Shown: positions 26,424 through 37,217, counted from the stretch's first letter. The stretch: 64,000 nucleotides of DNA from Leucobacter sp. OLIS6 (GCF_002752355.1 NZ_MRAV01000011.1:186001-250000); one strand, 5' to 3'. The notes: generated from the letters alone by a model not told the origin. A program made the numbers and translations.

Positions 26424-27374
26424 ATGTCCGTCCCCGCATTCCTCCTGCGACGGGCGGGAGGCCTCCTCCTGGTCCTGTTCGTCACCTCCTTCATCGTCTT
26501 CGGACTGATGTATCTCGCCCCCGGGAGCCCGCTGAGCTTCGTGCTCGGGCCCCGGGGCGGGACCCCGGAGCAGATCGCCGCGGTCACCGCGCAGTACCAC
26601 CTGAACGATCCGTTCATCGTGCGCTACTTCGCCTGGCTCGGCGACCTGTTCCAGGGCAACCTCGGCGACTCGATCGTGTACCGGCAGCCGGTCGGCGACC
26701 TGATCGCCGGCCGCGTCGGCACCACGGTCGCGCTCATCGCCTTCGCCACGGTCATCATCGCGATCGTCGGCATCGGCCTCGGGCTCCTCGCCTCGCTCAA
26801 GGGCGGGTGGCTCGACACCGTCATCACGACCCTGTCGACCCTCGGTCTCGCGACTCCGACCTTCGTGATCGGCGTCGCGCTGATCAGCCTCTTCGCGGTG
26901 GGCACCGGCTGGTTCCCTACGAACGGCAGCGGCGGCGGCGGCTTCGACTCGATCTGGCACCTCACGCTCCCGGCGATCGCGCTCGCGGTCGCGAGCGCCG
27001 CGTACCTCGCCCGCATCACGCGGGCGTCGGTGCTCGAGGAGGAGGGCCGCGAGCACGTGCAGACCGCCGTCGCGCGCGGCCTGCGCTCGCCGCTCATCAT
27101 CCGCCGCCACGTGCTGCGCAACGCGCTGATCCCCATCACCACGGTCATGGGCCTCACCGTCGCGACGCTCATCGCCGGCGCCGTCGTCGTCGAGAGCGTG
27201 TTCGCGCTCGACGGCCTCGGCTCGCTGCTGGTCCGCGCGATCCTGCAGCGCGACTTCGCCGTCGTGCAGGCCGTCGTGCTCGTGCTGGTGGTCGCCTTCG
27301 TCGTGATCAACGCGATCGTGGACTTCCTGTACACCCTCATCGATCCGCGCATCCAGCTCGGGAGCAAGCAATGA
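26424..27374 (+). CDS. Dpp-type ABC transporter permease, DppB family
   Basis: First of two membrane subunits, 316 residues and about six TM helices. The N-terminal helix FLLRRAGGLLLVLFVTSFIVF followed by a periplasmic loop with APGSPLSFVLG is diagnostic of DppB/OppB (length cited within limits). The EAA loop is GREHVQTAVARGLRSPLIIR. Six bases separate it from the receptor gene, and its stop overlaps the next permease start by 4 bp. Confidence 0.93.
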   Translation: MSVPAFLLRRAGGLLLVLFVTSFIVFGLMYLAPGSPLSFVLGPRGGTPEQIAAVTAQYHLNDPFIVRYFAWLGDLFQGNLGDSIVYRQPVGDLIAGRVGTTVALIAFATVIIAIVGIGLGLLASLKGGWLDTVITTLSTLGLATPTFVIGVALISLFAVGTGWFPTNGSGGGGFDSIWHLTLPAIALAVASAAYLARITRASVLEEEGREHVQTAVARGLRSPLIIRRHVLRNALIPITTVMGLTVATLIAGAVVVESVFALDGLGSLLVRAILQRDFAVVQAVVLVLVVAFVVINAIVDFLYTLIDPRIQLGSKQ

Positions 27375-28264
27375 ACACCACCGCAGCGCCTCGTACCACC
27401 CAGATCGCGCTCGCGCGGGCGCGCACCCAGGACCCGGGTGCGTTCACGCTCCTCCTGCGCAAGCTCGGCCCGCTCGGGATCGCGGCGAGCATCGTGCTCA
27501 TCGTGTTCGTCCTCGCGGCCGCCCTCGCACCGTGGATCGCGCCCTACGACCCCGACTTCCCCGACCTGCTGTCGGCCCTCAGCGGTCCGAGCGCCCAGCA
27601 CCTGCTCGGCGCCGACGCCCTCGGCCGCGACCTGCTGTCGCGACTCATGTGGGGCGCCCGGATCACCCTGCTCGGCCCCGCGCTCGTGATCCTGATCGCG
27701 ACCGTGGTCGGCGTGGTGCTCGCCCTGCTCGCCGCGTGGAACCGCGGGATCGTCGACACCGTGATCTCCTGGATCCTCGACGTGCTGTTCGCCGTCCCCG
27801 GCATCGTGTTCGGCCTGATCGCGGTCGCGATCTTCGGCCCGAACCTGATGACCGTCGTGGTCGGCCTCTCCATCGGCTACATCCCCTACGTCGCCCGCGT
27901 GGTGCGCGGCGCCGCGCTGCGCGAGCGGAACATGCCGTACGTGCAGGCCGCCTGGCTGCAGGGCCAGTCGGGCTTCGGGATCAGCCTCCGCCAGATCCTG
28001 CCGAACGTGCAGCCCATCGTGACCGCGCAAGCGGTGTCGTCCCTCGGCTTCGCCGTCGTCGACCTCGCCGCGGTCTCGTTCCTGGGCCTCGGCGTGCAGC
28101 CGCCGACGGCCGACCTCGGCCTCATGGTCAAGAGCGGTTTCGACTCGATGCTGCGCGGCCAGGCCGGGGAGGCGATCACCGCGGGCCTCGCGATCGTGCT
28201 GATCGTGTGGAGCATCACCGTGATCGGCGACCGCCTCACCTCGAACGCAAGGAGCATCCGATGA
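27371..28264 (+). CDS. Dpp-type ABC transporter permease, DppC family
   Basis: Second membrane subunit, 297 residues. It has the DppC-type N-terminal tail, TM1 (LGIAASIVLIVFVLAAALAP), APYDPDFPDLL and HLLGADALGRDLLSRLMWGA, which is the family signature. The EAA loop is MPYVQAAWLQGQSGFGISLR. Overlaps both neighbours by 4 bp (ATGA). Confidence 0.93.
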   Translation: MNTTAAPRTTQIALARARTQDPGAFTLLLRKLGPLGIAASIVLIVFVLAAALAPWIAPYDPDFPDLLSALSGPSAQHLLGADALGRDLLSRLMWGARITLLGPALVILIATVVGVVLALLAAWNRGIVDTVISWILDVLFAVPGIVFGLIAVAIFGPNLMTVVVGLSIGYIPYVARVVRGAALRERNMPYVQAAWLQGQSGFGISLRQILPNVQPIVTAQAVSSLGFAVVDLAAVSFLGLGVQPPTADLGLMVKSGFDSMLRGQAGEAITAGLAIVLIVWSITVIGDRLTSNARSIR

Positions 28265-29114
28265 GCCAGCCACTGCTCGAGGTCGACGACCTCCGCGCGA
28301 GCCTCGTCACGAAGTACCGCAGGCTCGACCTGCTGAACGGCGTCAGCTTCACCCTCGACCGCGGCGAGGCGATCGGCCTCGTCGGAGAATCGGGCTCGGG
28401 CAAGTCGCTCACCACCCGCGCGATCATGCGGATGCTCGCCAAGGGCTTCCGCACCGAGGGCGACATCCGATTCGACGGAGAGTCGGTACTCGGCATGAAC
28501 CGGGAGCGGCTACGCCGGCTCCGCGGCACCGACGTCGGGATCATCTTCCAGGACCCCCGCGCCCACGTGAACCCCGTGCACTCTGTCGGCGACTTCCTCA
28601 CCGAGGCGCTCGTGCGCGAGCGCGGGGTGAGCCGGGAGGACGCCGAGCGCCGGGCCGTGCAACTGCTCGACGAGGTCGGCGTGCGCCACGCGGAGCGACG
28701 CCTGAAGCAGTACCCGCACGAGCTCTCGGGCGGCCTGCTGCAGCGCGTCATGATCGCGAGCGTGCTGCTCGCCGAGCCGCAGCTGATCCTCGCCGACGAA
28801 CCCACCACGGCGCTCGACGTCACGGCGCAGTCCGACGTGATGGCGATCATTGAGGAGCAGCGTCGTGCGCGCGGCCTCTCGCTGCTGTTCATCACGCACG
28901 ACCTCGAGCTCGCGAACGCCTGCTGCGACCGCCTCGCGGTCATGTACGCGGGCGAGATCGTCGAGCAGGGCGCGCACGTCTACGACGCGCCCACCCACCC
29001 CTACACGAAGGAGCTCATGGGTGCCCGCCCGAGCATCGACGAGCGGCTCGACCGGCTCCCGGTGCTCGAGTACAACCTGGAGATCCACGAGGAGCTGAAG
29101 GCGAGGGCGCAGGC

Positions 29115-29118
<4 letters not shown>
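28261..29118 (+). CDS. Dpp-type ABC transporter ATP-binding protein, DppD family
   Basis: First ATPase of the importer, 285 residues. Walker A is GESGSGKSLTTRAIM, signature LSGGLLQRVMIASVLLAEP, Walker B LILADEPTTALDVTAQ, and the switch His is in FITHDLELANACCDR. The C-terminus reaches the HPYTKELMGA element but is shorter than the 320-330 residues of E. coli DppD and lacks the Cys-rich iron-sulfur tail. Overlaps both neighbours by 4 bp. Confidence 0.93.
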
Positions 29119-29947
<829 letters not shown>

Positions 29948-29951
<4 letters not shown>

Positions 29952-31471
29952 CCGCGGCCCGCAGCACCGCGATCCGCGCGGCGTTCGTCATCGCCTTCGA
30001 CGAGCGCCGTGCGGGTGGCCCCGGGTTCGTCGGGCTGCGCGACGCCGTGGTGCACGTGCGCGGCGACCGGATCACGGCCGTCGCGCACGGTGCCGACGGC
30101 GCGGCGCTCGAGGCGCTGGCCGACGAGACGATCGATCTCGGCGAGAGCCTGCTCATGCCTGGCCTCATCGATCTCGAGGGTCTCGTCGACATCGACCACC
30201 TGCTGCTCGACTCCTGGTGGAGCCCGGGGCACGAGGCCCGCCTCGAGTGGTCGGAGGACTACGCCCGCGCGCCGCGCGAGGTGCTCGACCCCGAGGAGCG
30301 CAGCGCGCTCCGCCGCTACGGGCTCGTGCAGCTCCTGCTGCACGGGATCACGAGCGCCATGCCGATCTCGACCGAGATCCACGGCGCCTGGGCGGAGACC
30401 CACGACGACCTGCTCGACACCGCCTGCACGGCGAGCGGGCTCGGGATCCGCACGTTCCTCGGCCCGTCGTACCGCTCGGGCGTGCACGTCACCCGCGCCG
30501 ACGGCTCCGCCGGGATCCACTGGGACGAGGCGAAGGGCGAGGCCGCGTTCGCGGACGCCGTGCGGTTCCTCGCCACGGTCGACGCGCTCGACGATCCGCT
30601 CGTCACGGGCGTGCTCGTGCCCTGCCGCATCGAGACGGTGAGCGACGCGATCCTCGCCGAAACCGGTCGGATCTCGGCCGAGCGCGGCGTGCTCGTGCGG
30701 GCGCACGCGACCCAGGGACTCGACTCCGAGATCGGGGTGCTCGAGCGCGAGCGCGGCACCTCGCCGCTCGACCTGCTCGACCGCAGCGGTCTGCTGAACG
30801 AGCGGCTGATCCTCGCGCACGGCGTCTACCTCGACGTGCACCCCGACGTGCACGGTGAGGATCGCGGCGACCTCGCACGGCTGGCCGCGGCCGGCGTCTC
30901 GATCGCGCACTGCCCGCTCACCAACGCGCGCTATGCGTTCTGGCTCGAGCAGCTGTCGCAGTACCTCGACGCCGGGGTGAACATCGGCCTCGGCACCGAC
31001 TCGTTCCCGCCTGATCTGGTGCGCGCCATCGACGCGGGGGTGCAGCTCGCGAAAGCGCAGCACGGCGACCTCGGGCGCGGCATGCTGGCCGAGTACGTGG
31101 AGGCGGCGACGCTCGGCGGCGCCCGCGCCCTGCACCGGCCCGACCTCGGTCGCATCGAGGCCGGAGCCGCCGCGGACCTCGTGGCGTTCTCGCTCGCCGA
31201 CCCTCGCATGGGCGCGATCGACGACCCCGTGCGCACACTCGTGCTCGCGGGCACGGGCCGCGACGCGTGCTTCAGCATGGTCGCCGGCCGCGTCGTGATG
31301 CGCGATGGTGAGGTGCCGGGAGTCGACCTCGCCGCGCTGCGCGCCGAGGGGCAGCGGATCTTCGAGAAGTTGCGCGCCGCCTACCCGGAGCGAGACGCGC
31401 TCGCGGGGACCGGGGGATCGAGCGAGGCGGAGCTCTTCCCGCCGGTGTTCCCGCAACCCGCCGGGGCCTGA
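29948..31471 (+). CDS. Amidohydrolase, chlorohydrolase/deaminase-like, without canonical HxH
   Basis: Amidohydrolase-superfamily member of 507 residues starting at GTG 29948. The strand-1 motif, normally PGxxxxHxH, reads MPGLIDLEGLVDIDH: Glu77 and Leu79 stand where two metal-binding His are expected, while His84 lies five residues further. Other ligand regions are retained: VRAHATQG, ILAHGVYLDVHPD, SIAHCPLTN and NIGLGTDSFPPD. This pattern occurs in a little-studied branch near SsnA/TrzN-like enzymes and may use one metal or none in the usual site. It is the last gene of the Dpp operon, and so likely acts on the imported compound or its product. Confidence 0.85.
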
Positions 31472-31506
31472 CCGCGGACGCAGCGGTCCGGGGCGCCTCC
31501 GGATTT

Positions 31507-31568
31507 CGTCGAGTGGCGGCAAATAGCCCGAATACGCGCGTATTCGGGCTATTTGCCGCCACTCGACG
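31507..31568. repeat. Perfect 62-bp palindrome containing 58-bp element, copy 2
   Basis: Every base of the left half (31507-31537) pairs with the right half (31538-31568), without a loop-forming spacer. The TCGAG to CTCGA core (31509-31566) is 58 bp. GAAT at element positions 22-25 and ATTC at 34-37 match the other copies. It lies between convergent genes (amidohydrolase and APC permease) where it could stop transcription both ways. Confidence 0.92.
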
Positions 31569-31614
31569 GGGGAGTCGCGCGTGGAGACCCGCGGATCGCT
31601 CGGGGTCCTCCGGT

Positions 31615-33000
31615 TCAGTCCCGGTACTGGAGGACGGGCATCTGCTCGGTCTCGGCCCCGTCGAGCTGCAGCGCCAGCGGACCGCCGGCCTTCGTGCGCC
31701 GGACGACGTAGACGACGATGCCGATCGCGAGCCAGGCGACGCCGAGCACATAGGTGAACCAGGCGAGCGAGGTCCACAGCCAGGCGATGGAGACGAAGCC
31801 GATCGCCGGCATGATGAGGTGCCGCACGAGTCCCCAGCCGCTGCGCAGCCTGAGATCGAAGAACAGCACCTTGATCGTCGCGAGATTGACCATCGCGAAG
31901 GCGATGAGCGCCCCGAAGTTGATCATGTAGACGGCCTGATCGAGGGTGATGAACAGCGCGACGAGCGCGACGATGGACACGATGCCCGAAGCGACGACCG
32001 GCGTGCGGAACTTCGGGTGCAGGCGGGCCAGCGCCGGGGGCAGGATGCCGTCACGGCCCATCGCGAAGATCACGCGGCTGACGCTCATCTGCGCGGCGGT
32101 GCCGCAGAGCACGATGCCGGTGACGTTGACGATCACGAAGACGACCATGAGCGCGTCGCCGCCGGCCCGCTGCATGAGTTCCGTCCCCGCAGCGTCGAGA
32201 TTCGTGAGCGTGGTCCAGTCGGGCACGATCAGGCTGCCTGCGACCGTGAACGCGATGTAGCCGAGGCCCGCGAACAGGGTCGACAGGATGATGCCGCGCG
32301 GGACGTTGCGGCGCGGGTTCTTCGTCTCCTCGGCGAGCGTCGAGACGCCATCGAAACCGAGGAAGGCGAACGCGACGATCGCGCCTGCGGCGAAGATCGG
32401 GCCGAGGCCGCCCTCGCCGATCGACAGCGGAGTCGTCACCGAGGCCAGGCTGAGGTGCGGCGCGTTGATGACGGCGAGCGCGAGGAACGCGATGATGACG
32501 AGGATCGAGAGCACGACGACCACCGAGTTCATGCGCTTGATCCAGCCGACGCCGATGACGCTGAACACGGCGACGACGGCGAGGCAGATGAGCGTGCCCA
32601 CCCAGGGTGCGATCCCGGTGAAGAGGCTGTTGAAGTAGAGCCCGAACAGCAGGAAGTTCACCATCGGCAGGAACAGGTAGTCGAGCAGCATGACCCAGCC
32701 GGTGAGGAAGCCGGTGACCTGGCCGAATCCGCGGGTCGTGTAGGCGTAGGCGCCTCCGGTGATGGGGACGTGCACCGCCATGCGGCCGTAGCTGTGCGCG
32801 GTGAAGAGCATGATGACGACCGCGAGCACGTAGGCGGCGGGGAGGTGCCCGTCGCTGATCTTCGTGCCCGGGCCGTAGACGGAGACGACGGACAGCACGC
32901 CCATCGAGGTCAGGCCGTAGGCGATGAGTGCGGGGAGGCCGAGCTGCCGCTTCAGCGTGCGGGGAGCGGGAGCGTCGACGTCGGTGTGGACTGCGGACAT
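31615..33000 (-). CDS. APC-family amino acid permease next to allFG
   Basis: Membrane transporter of 461 residues with about 12 TM helices. APC signatures are LGLPALIAYGLTSMGVLSVV at TM1 and GGAYAYTTRGFGQVTGFLTG after TM2. It is the last gene of the minus-strand allF-allG-permease group, 38 bp after allG. AAGGA precedes ATG 33000. Its placement suggests uptake of a compound handled by the carbamoyltransferase, such as a ureide or amino-acid derivative, but no substrate can be read from sequence. Confidence 0.88.
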   Translation of the reverse strand: MSAVHTDVDAPAPRTLKRQLGLPALIAYGLTSMGVLSVVSVYGPGTKISDGHLPAAYVLAVVIMLFTAHSYGRMAVHVPITGGAYAYTTRGFGQVTGFLTGWVMLLDYLFLPMVNFLLFGLYFNSLFTGIAPWVGTLICLAVVAVFSVIGVGWIKRMNSVVVVLSILVIIAFLALAVINAPHLSLASVTTPLSIGEGGLGPIFAAGAIVAFAFLGFDGVSTLAEETKNPRRNVPRGIILSTLFAGLGYIAFTVAGSLIVPDWTTLTNLDAAGTELMQRAGGDALMVVFVIVNVTGIVLCGTAAQMSVSRVIFAMGRDGILPPALARLHPKFRTPVVASGIVSIVALVALFITLDQAVYMINFGALIAFAMVNLATIKVLFFDLRLRSGWGLVRHLIMPAIGFVSIAWLWTSLAWFTYVLGVAWLAIGIVVYVVRRTKAGGPLALQLDGAETEQMPVLQYRD

Positions 33001-33037
33001 TGCGGGTCCTTCTCTGGGTGGTGCGTGTGCGGAGGGG

Positions 33038-34459
33038 TCAGGCGAATCGGTTCGCGAGCGCCACGAGCGCCTGCTGGAAGGCCTCGACCGGCGGGTGGGT
33101 GATCCCGGCGCCGATCATGCCGATGCCCGGATCCTTGTGCGCGATCGCGGTGTTGATGATCGGCAGGATGCCGGTCTCCGTGACCTTGCGCACGTCGATG
33201 CCCGAGGGGACGCCCATGAAGTCGAGCGCCGGGATCGTGATGTTCGGATTGTTGCCCGTAGTGATCGCGTTCATCGTGCGCGAGTAGCCCATGGCCTCGT
33301 CCACGGTGCCGCCGACGAGCGCGACGATCGCCGGAGCCGCAGCCATCGCGAAGCCGCCGATGCCGAAGGTCTCGGTGATCGCGGAGTCTCCCATGTCGAG
33401 GCCGGAGTCCGCCGGGGTGTAGCCCGCGAACATCGGGCCGACCACCTGCTGCGCCGGGCCGGTGAACCACTGGCCGCCCGTGCCCGAGACGCGGATACCG
33501 AAGTCGACACCGTTGCGGGCCATCGTGGTGACCACGGTCGAGTTCTCGATCCCGTTCGCAGCGTCCATCGACGCCTTCGCGGCGACCATCCAGGTCGGGC
33601 CCGAGAAGTAGTCGGACGAGGCGACGAAGTCGAAGACCTCGCGCTTCTCCTTCGTGGTGAAGTCCGACTCGAGGATGTACGGGGCCAGCGCCTGGATCAG
33701 CAGGGTGGTGCCGGCCACGTTGCGGTTGTGGGCCTCGTCGCCCATGTGCAGCGCCTGCGACAGCATGAGGCGAAGGTCGATCCCGTCGGTGTTCAGTTCC
33801 ATGGCGCCCGCGAGCACCGGGCCGAACACGTCGCGCATCCAGTTCAGGCGGTCGATGACCGACTGGTCGTTCGCGCCGAAGCGGAGGATCTTCGAGAGCT
33901 GCTCCGACAGGTTGGTGTAGGCGGTGTTGCCGTGGGCGCGGTTCACGACCCGGTGCACCCACATGCTCGCGCTCGTCACGCCGGCCATCGAGCCGACCGA
34001 TTGGTGCTCGTGGCACGGGGAGAAGTCGATCTCGCCAGAGGCCGCGAGCTCGAACGCCTCGTCGACGTCTTTCGCGAGGCCCTCGAACACGAGCGCGCCG
34101 GTGACGGCGCCCTGCATCGGGCCGGACATGCGGGTGAACTCGATCGGGGGGCCGGCGTGCAGGATCGTCTTCCTAGTCATGCCGGGGACGGTGTCGATCG
34201 CCTGGCCGAAGCCCTCGAGGAACGGCTGCGACGACAGGATGCGCTCGAGCGCGACCTGGTTGGCCGCGTCGATCTTCCCGGCGATCCCGGGGCGCTCGAG
34301 GCGGCCGAGCGCCGAGATGACCTCGGGGTCGCCGCCGCCCGGCGGGGTCCAGTCCATGAGGACGGTGTCGACGCCCTGCGCCGCGAGGTCCTCGGCGAAC
34401 ATGTCGAGGCCGAGGTTCACCGGCTGGAGGGTGCTCTTGAACAGGTCGTTGATGCTCAT
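33038..34459 (-). CDS. allG: DUF1116 protein, AllG/YlbE-like carbamoyltransferase subunit
   Basis: A 473-residue DUF1116 protein. Characteristic segments are DTVLMDWTPPGGGDP near the N-terminus, SPCHEHQSVGSMAGVTSASM in the middle and GRVSGTGGQWFTGP-like IRVSGTGGQWFTGP further on. In E. coli, ylbE/allG together with fdrA/allF and ylbF/allH forms the oxamate carbamoyltransferase that splits oxalurate into oxamate and carbamoyl phosphate. Here it sits 18 bp downstream of allF, and allK/allH are divergent next door, which supports the same complex. Note His-rich CHEHQS, a plausible catalytic or ligand site (inference). Confidence 0.88.
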   Translation of the reverse strand: MSINDLFKSTLQPVNLGLDMFAEDLAAQGVDTVLMDWTPPGGGDPEVISALGRLERPGIAGKIDAANQVALERILSSQPFLEGFGQAIDTVPGMTRKTILHAGPPIEFTRMSGPMQGAVTGALVFEGLAKDVDEAFELAASGEIDFSPCHEHQSVGSMAGVTSASMWVHRVVNRAHGNTAYTNLSEQLSKILRFGANDQSVIDRLNWMRDVFGPVLAGAMELNTDGIDLRLMLSQALHMGDEAHNRNVAGTTLLIQALAPYILESDFTTKEKREVFDFVASSDYFSGPTWMVAAKASMDAANGIENSTVVTTMARNGVDFGIRVSGTGGQWFTGPAQQVVGPMFAGYTPADSGLDMGDSAITETFGIGGFAMAAAPAIVALVGGTVDEAMGYSRTMNAITTGNNPNITIPALDFMGVPSGIDVRKVTETGILPIINTAIAHKDPGIGMIGAGITHPPVEAFQQALVALANRFA

Positions 34460-34477
34460 CTGATGCTCCTTGGCGAC

Positions 34478-36013
34478 TCAGGCGACGAACTCCCGAGCCA
34501 GCAGGCCCAGGTTGGTGGAGGAGGAAGCGATGGTGACGCCGGCGGCTTCGAGCTTCGCCACCTGGTCCGCGATCGCGGGGGTGTCGAGGTCGGTGCCGAG
34601 CACGTAGCCCAGGATCTCGAGGTGCTGGCCGCGGGCGGCCGCGATCGACTTGGCCTCGGTGATCGCGCCGATGGTCACGCCCACCGGATCCTCGTGCGAG
34701 CCGTATCCGAGCACGAAGTCCATCGCGATGACCGCGACCTCGGGGTCCTTGGCCTCCTCGACGATGCGGGCGATCCGCAGCGAGGGGTCGATCATCGGGT
34801 GCGGGCGGCCGTTGGTGAAGTCGTCGTCACCCATGTCGAGGAAGGTGTGCTCCTTCGACCTGTCGGTCGCGCCGAGCACCTTCGAGGGGTCGCGCTGGAT
34901 GTTCGAGTAGACGCCCTCGAACTTCTCGATCGCGGCGAACATCGACTCGTCGCAGAGCGTGCCGCCGCAGAACAGGCCGCGGATGTACTGCTGCTCGGGG
35001 GCCAGCTTCGCGCGGACCTCCTTGATGAGGGGGAGATTGAGCGGGTGCGTGTCGAGGGTCGACTCGTCGATGCCCGACGCGACGACGGCCGCGATGGCGA
35101 GCGGCTTGGTGCCCTGCACGATGGTCACGTTGTCGGAGCCGGACTCGGTGCGATCCGAGCCGAGGAAGGCGACGAAGACGGGCTTCGAGGCGGCGCCCGC
35201 GACGGCGAGCACCCGCTCGGCGACCTCTTCTGCCGGGGGCTTCGAGACGATGACGATGACCTTGGTCTCGGGGTCGGCGTCGAGGGCGCGGATGCCGTCG
35301 ATCATCGAGATGCCGCCGATGTCGGTCGAGAGGTCGCGCCCGCCGGTGCCGATCAGCTGCGAGATGCCGCCGCCGAAGTCGTGGATCCGGACCGAGACCT
35401 CCTGGCTGCCGGTGCCTGAGGCTCCGACGACGCCGATCGAGCCGCGGCGCACGGCGTTCGCGAAGGCCAGGCCGGTGCCGTTGATGATGGCGGTGCCGCA
35501 GTCGGGGCCCATGACGATGAGGCCCTTCTCGTGGGCGAGGCGCTTGAGCTCGAGCTCGTCCTCGACGGGAACGTTGTCCGAGAAGATCATGACGTGCTTG
35601 CCGGCGGTCAGGGCCTTGCGCGCCTCGCGGGCGGCGAACGCGCCGTTCACCGAGATGATCACGAGGTTGGTGTCGGGGACCTCCTCGAAGGCGCGGTCGA
35701 GCGTGCGGTACCGGATCGCCGCGGTCTCGCCGGCACCCTGGTTCTTGCGCGCGAGGATGTCGTCGACCGCGGCGATCGCGGCCTCCAGGAGATCGTCGGC
35801 CGCATCGACGACGATCATGAGATCGCTCGGCTTCGCCTCGGCGATCGTCGGGTCCTCGACGCCGAGGTTCGCGAGCACCTCCTTGTTCATCGGGGTCGCC
35901 ATGCCGAGAAGCGCCTGCGTGACGCCGTTGACGGCGTTCGCACGGGTGCTCATCGACATGAGCGACACCGAGTCGAGGTAGGTGTTCTTCCGGATCGTGA
36001 TGTGCCTGCTCAT
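34478..36013 (-). CDS. allF: FdrA-like protein, AllF carbamoyltransferase subunit
   Basis: A 511-residue FdrA family protein, built from domains related to the acyl-CoA synthetase/ succinyl-CoA ligase alpha fold. Landmarks are GPDCGTAIINGTG (from residue 169), GVVGASGTGSQEVSVRIHD and QLIGTGGRDLSTDIGG. E. coli FdrA is about 555 residues and is a subunit of oxamate carbamoyltransferase. Start ATG 36013 has AGGAAAGGAA upstream. It is the first gene of the minus-strand group and diverges from allK, with two TGGTAT motifs between them. Confidence 0.9.
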   Translation of the reverse strand: MSRHITIRKNTYLDSVSLMSMSTRANAVNGVTQALLGMATPMNKEVLANLGVEDPTIAEAKPSDLMIVVDAADDLLEAAIAAVDDILARKNQGAGETAAIRYRTLDRAFEEVPDTNLVIISVNGAFAAREARKALTAGKHVMIFSDNVPVEDELELKRLAHEKGLIVMGPDCGTAIINGTGLAFANAVRRGSIGVVGASGTGSQEVSVRIHDFGGGISQLIGTGGRDLSTDIGGISMIDGIRALDADPETKVIVIVSKPPAEEVAERVLAVAGAASKPVFVAFLGSDRTESGSDNVTIVQGTKPLAIAAVVASGIDESTLDTHPLNLPLIKEVRAKLAPEQQYIRGLFCGGTLCDESMFAAIEKFEGVYSNIQRDPSKVLGATDRSKEHTFLDMGDDDFTNGRPHPMIDPSLRIARIVEEAKDPEVAVIAMDFVLGYGSHEDPVGVTIGAITEAKSIAAARGQHLEILGYVLGTDLDTPAIADQVAKLEAAGVTIASSSTNLGLLAREFVA

Positions 36014-36107
36014 CGGATTCCTTTCCTGTGTCGCCCGAGCGGATGGCGCGCGCGGCTCGGCGCGTCCGTGCGGACGGGATCGGCTCCGACTCCCCGGCGC
36101 CGTCTCA

Positions 36108-36180
36108 TGGTATGCCAAAATCCTGCGGAAACACTTGCGCATCGAGAAGCCTGTGAAAATATCTACTTTTTGGTATACAA
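36108..36180. promoter_or_regulatory. Paired TGGTAT operators between allF and allK
   Basis: TGGTATGCCA (36108-36117) and TGGTATACAA (36171-36180) are similar, near-palindromic sites 63 bp apart, equal to six helical turns. They lie in the AT-rich part of the 244-bp divergent region. A possible -10 for allK, TATGCT, is at 36189-36194, so the second site would overlap the promoter. The binding protein is not known. Confidence 0.45.
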
Positions 36181-36257
36181 AGTGCTGCTATGCTGACCGG
36201 CATTCGATCGGAAGCAGGTCCGGAGGGCTCCCCTCGCGGCATCAGGAGGAGGAAGCC

Positions 36258-37208
36258 ATGCGTGCTGTCGTCGCACTCGGAGGAAATGCCCTCGCCAAGC
36301 GCGGCGAGCCCATGACCGCCGACTACCTGCGCAAGAACGTGCGGGAGGCGTGCATCGCCCTCGCGAAGTTCGCCGGGGAGAACGAGGTCGTCATCACGCA
36401 CGGCAACGGCCCGCAGGTCGGGCTGCTGGCGTTGCAGAATCTGGCCTACCAGGATGTCGCGGCCTACCCCCTCGACATCCTCGGCGCCGAGACCCAGGGC
36501 ATGATCGGCTACGTCGTGCAGCAGGAGCTCGCCAACGCGCTGGGCGGCGCTCGCGAAGTCGCCGCGATCCTCACCACCACGGTGGTCGACGAGAACGATC
36601 CGGCGTTCGACCGCCCGACCAAGCTCATCGGTCCGCAGTACTCGGCGCACGACGCGGCCGAAGCCGCCGCCGAATACCGCTGGACCATCGCCAAGGACGG
36701 TGATCTGTTCCGCCGAGTGGTGCCCTCTCCCGTTCCCCAGTCCATCGCGCAGGCCCCGCTCATCAGCCGCCTGCTCGACATCGGAACGCTCGTGGTCTGC
36801 GTCGGCGGCGGCGGCGTCCCGGTGAAACAGGAGTCCTCGGGTCGTCGCGTCGGCGTGCAGGCCGTGGTCGACAAGGACGCGGCGAGCGCCGCGCTCGCCG
36901 CCGAGATCCACGCCGATACGCTCATCATGCTCACCGACGGCGACTACGTCAGCGAGAACTGGGGCACCCCCGAGCAGCGCGACATCCTGACCGCTTCGGC
37001 CGACGCCGTCGCCGCGATGCGGTTCGCCGAGGGATCGATGCAGCCCAAGATCGACGCCGCCATCCGCGTCGCGCGCGCCGGCGGACGCGTGCTCATCGGC
37101 CCGCTCGATCGCCTCGATGATCTGCTCGCGCGCCGGATCGGCACCGAGATCGTGCCGCAGCACGAGACGGGCATCGTCTGGGCCGAGAAGGCCGCGAAGA
37201 AGAAGTAG
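36258..37208 (+). CDS. allK: Carbamate kinase
   Basis: Transfers phosphate from carbamoyl phosphate to ADP, giving ATP plus carbamate. The 316-residue protein has the amino-acid kinase fold: VALGGNAL (residues 4-11), ITHGNGPQVG, LGAETQGMIGYVVQQEL, and VCVGGGGVPV with the following VVDKDAASAALA. The start has AGGAGGAGG upstream. In this setting it converts carbamoyl phosphate released by AllFGH into ATP and ammonia plus CO2, the energy-yielding last step of ureide fermentation-type pathways. Arginine deiminase genes, the other common partner, are absent. Confidence 0.93.
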   Translation: MRAVVALGGNALAKRGEPMTADYLRKNVREACIALAKFAGENEVVITHGNGPQVGLLALQNLAYQDVAAYPLDILGAETQGMIGYVVQQELANALGGAREVAAILTTTVVDENDPAFDRPTKLIGPQYSAHDAAEAAAEYRWTIAKDGDLFRRVVPSPVPQSIAQAPLISRLLDIGTLVVCVGGGGVPVKQESSGRRVGVQAVVDKDAASAALAAEIHADTLIMLTDGDYVSENWGTPEQRDILTASADAVAAMRFAEGSMQPKIDAAIRVARAGGRVLIGPLDRLDDLLARRIGTEIVPQHETGIVWAEKAAKKK

Positions 37209-37217
37209 GCGACGCCG

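Noticed and set aside
34478-36013. Succinyl-CoA ligase alpha subunit
   Set aside because: The fold is related, but FdrA-specific segments and the DUF1116/DUF2877/carbamate kinase neighbours identify the carbamoyltransferase set; no beta subunit is present.
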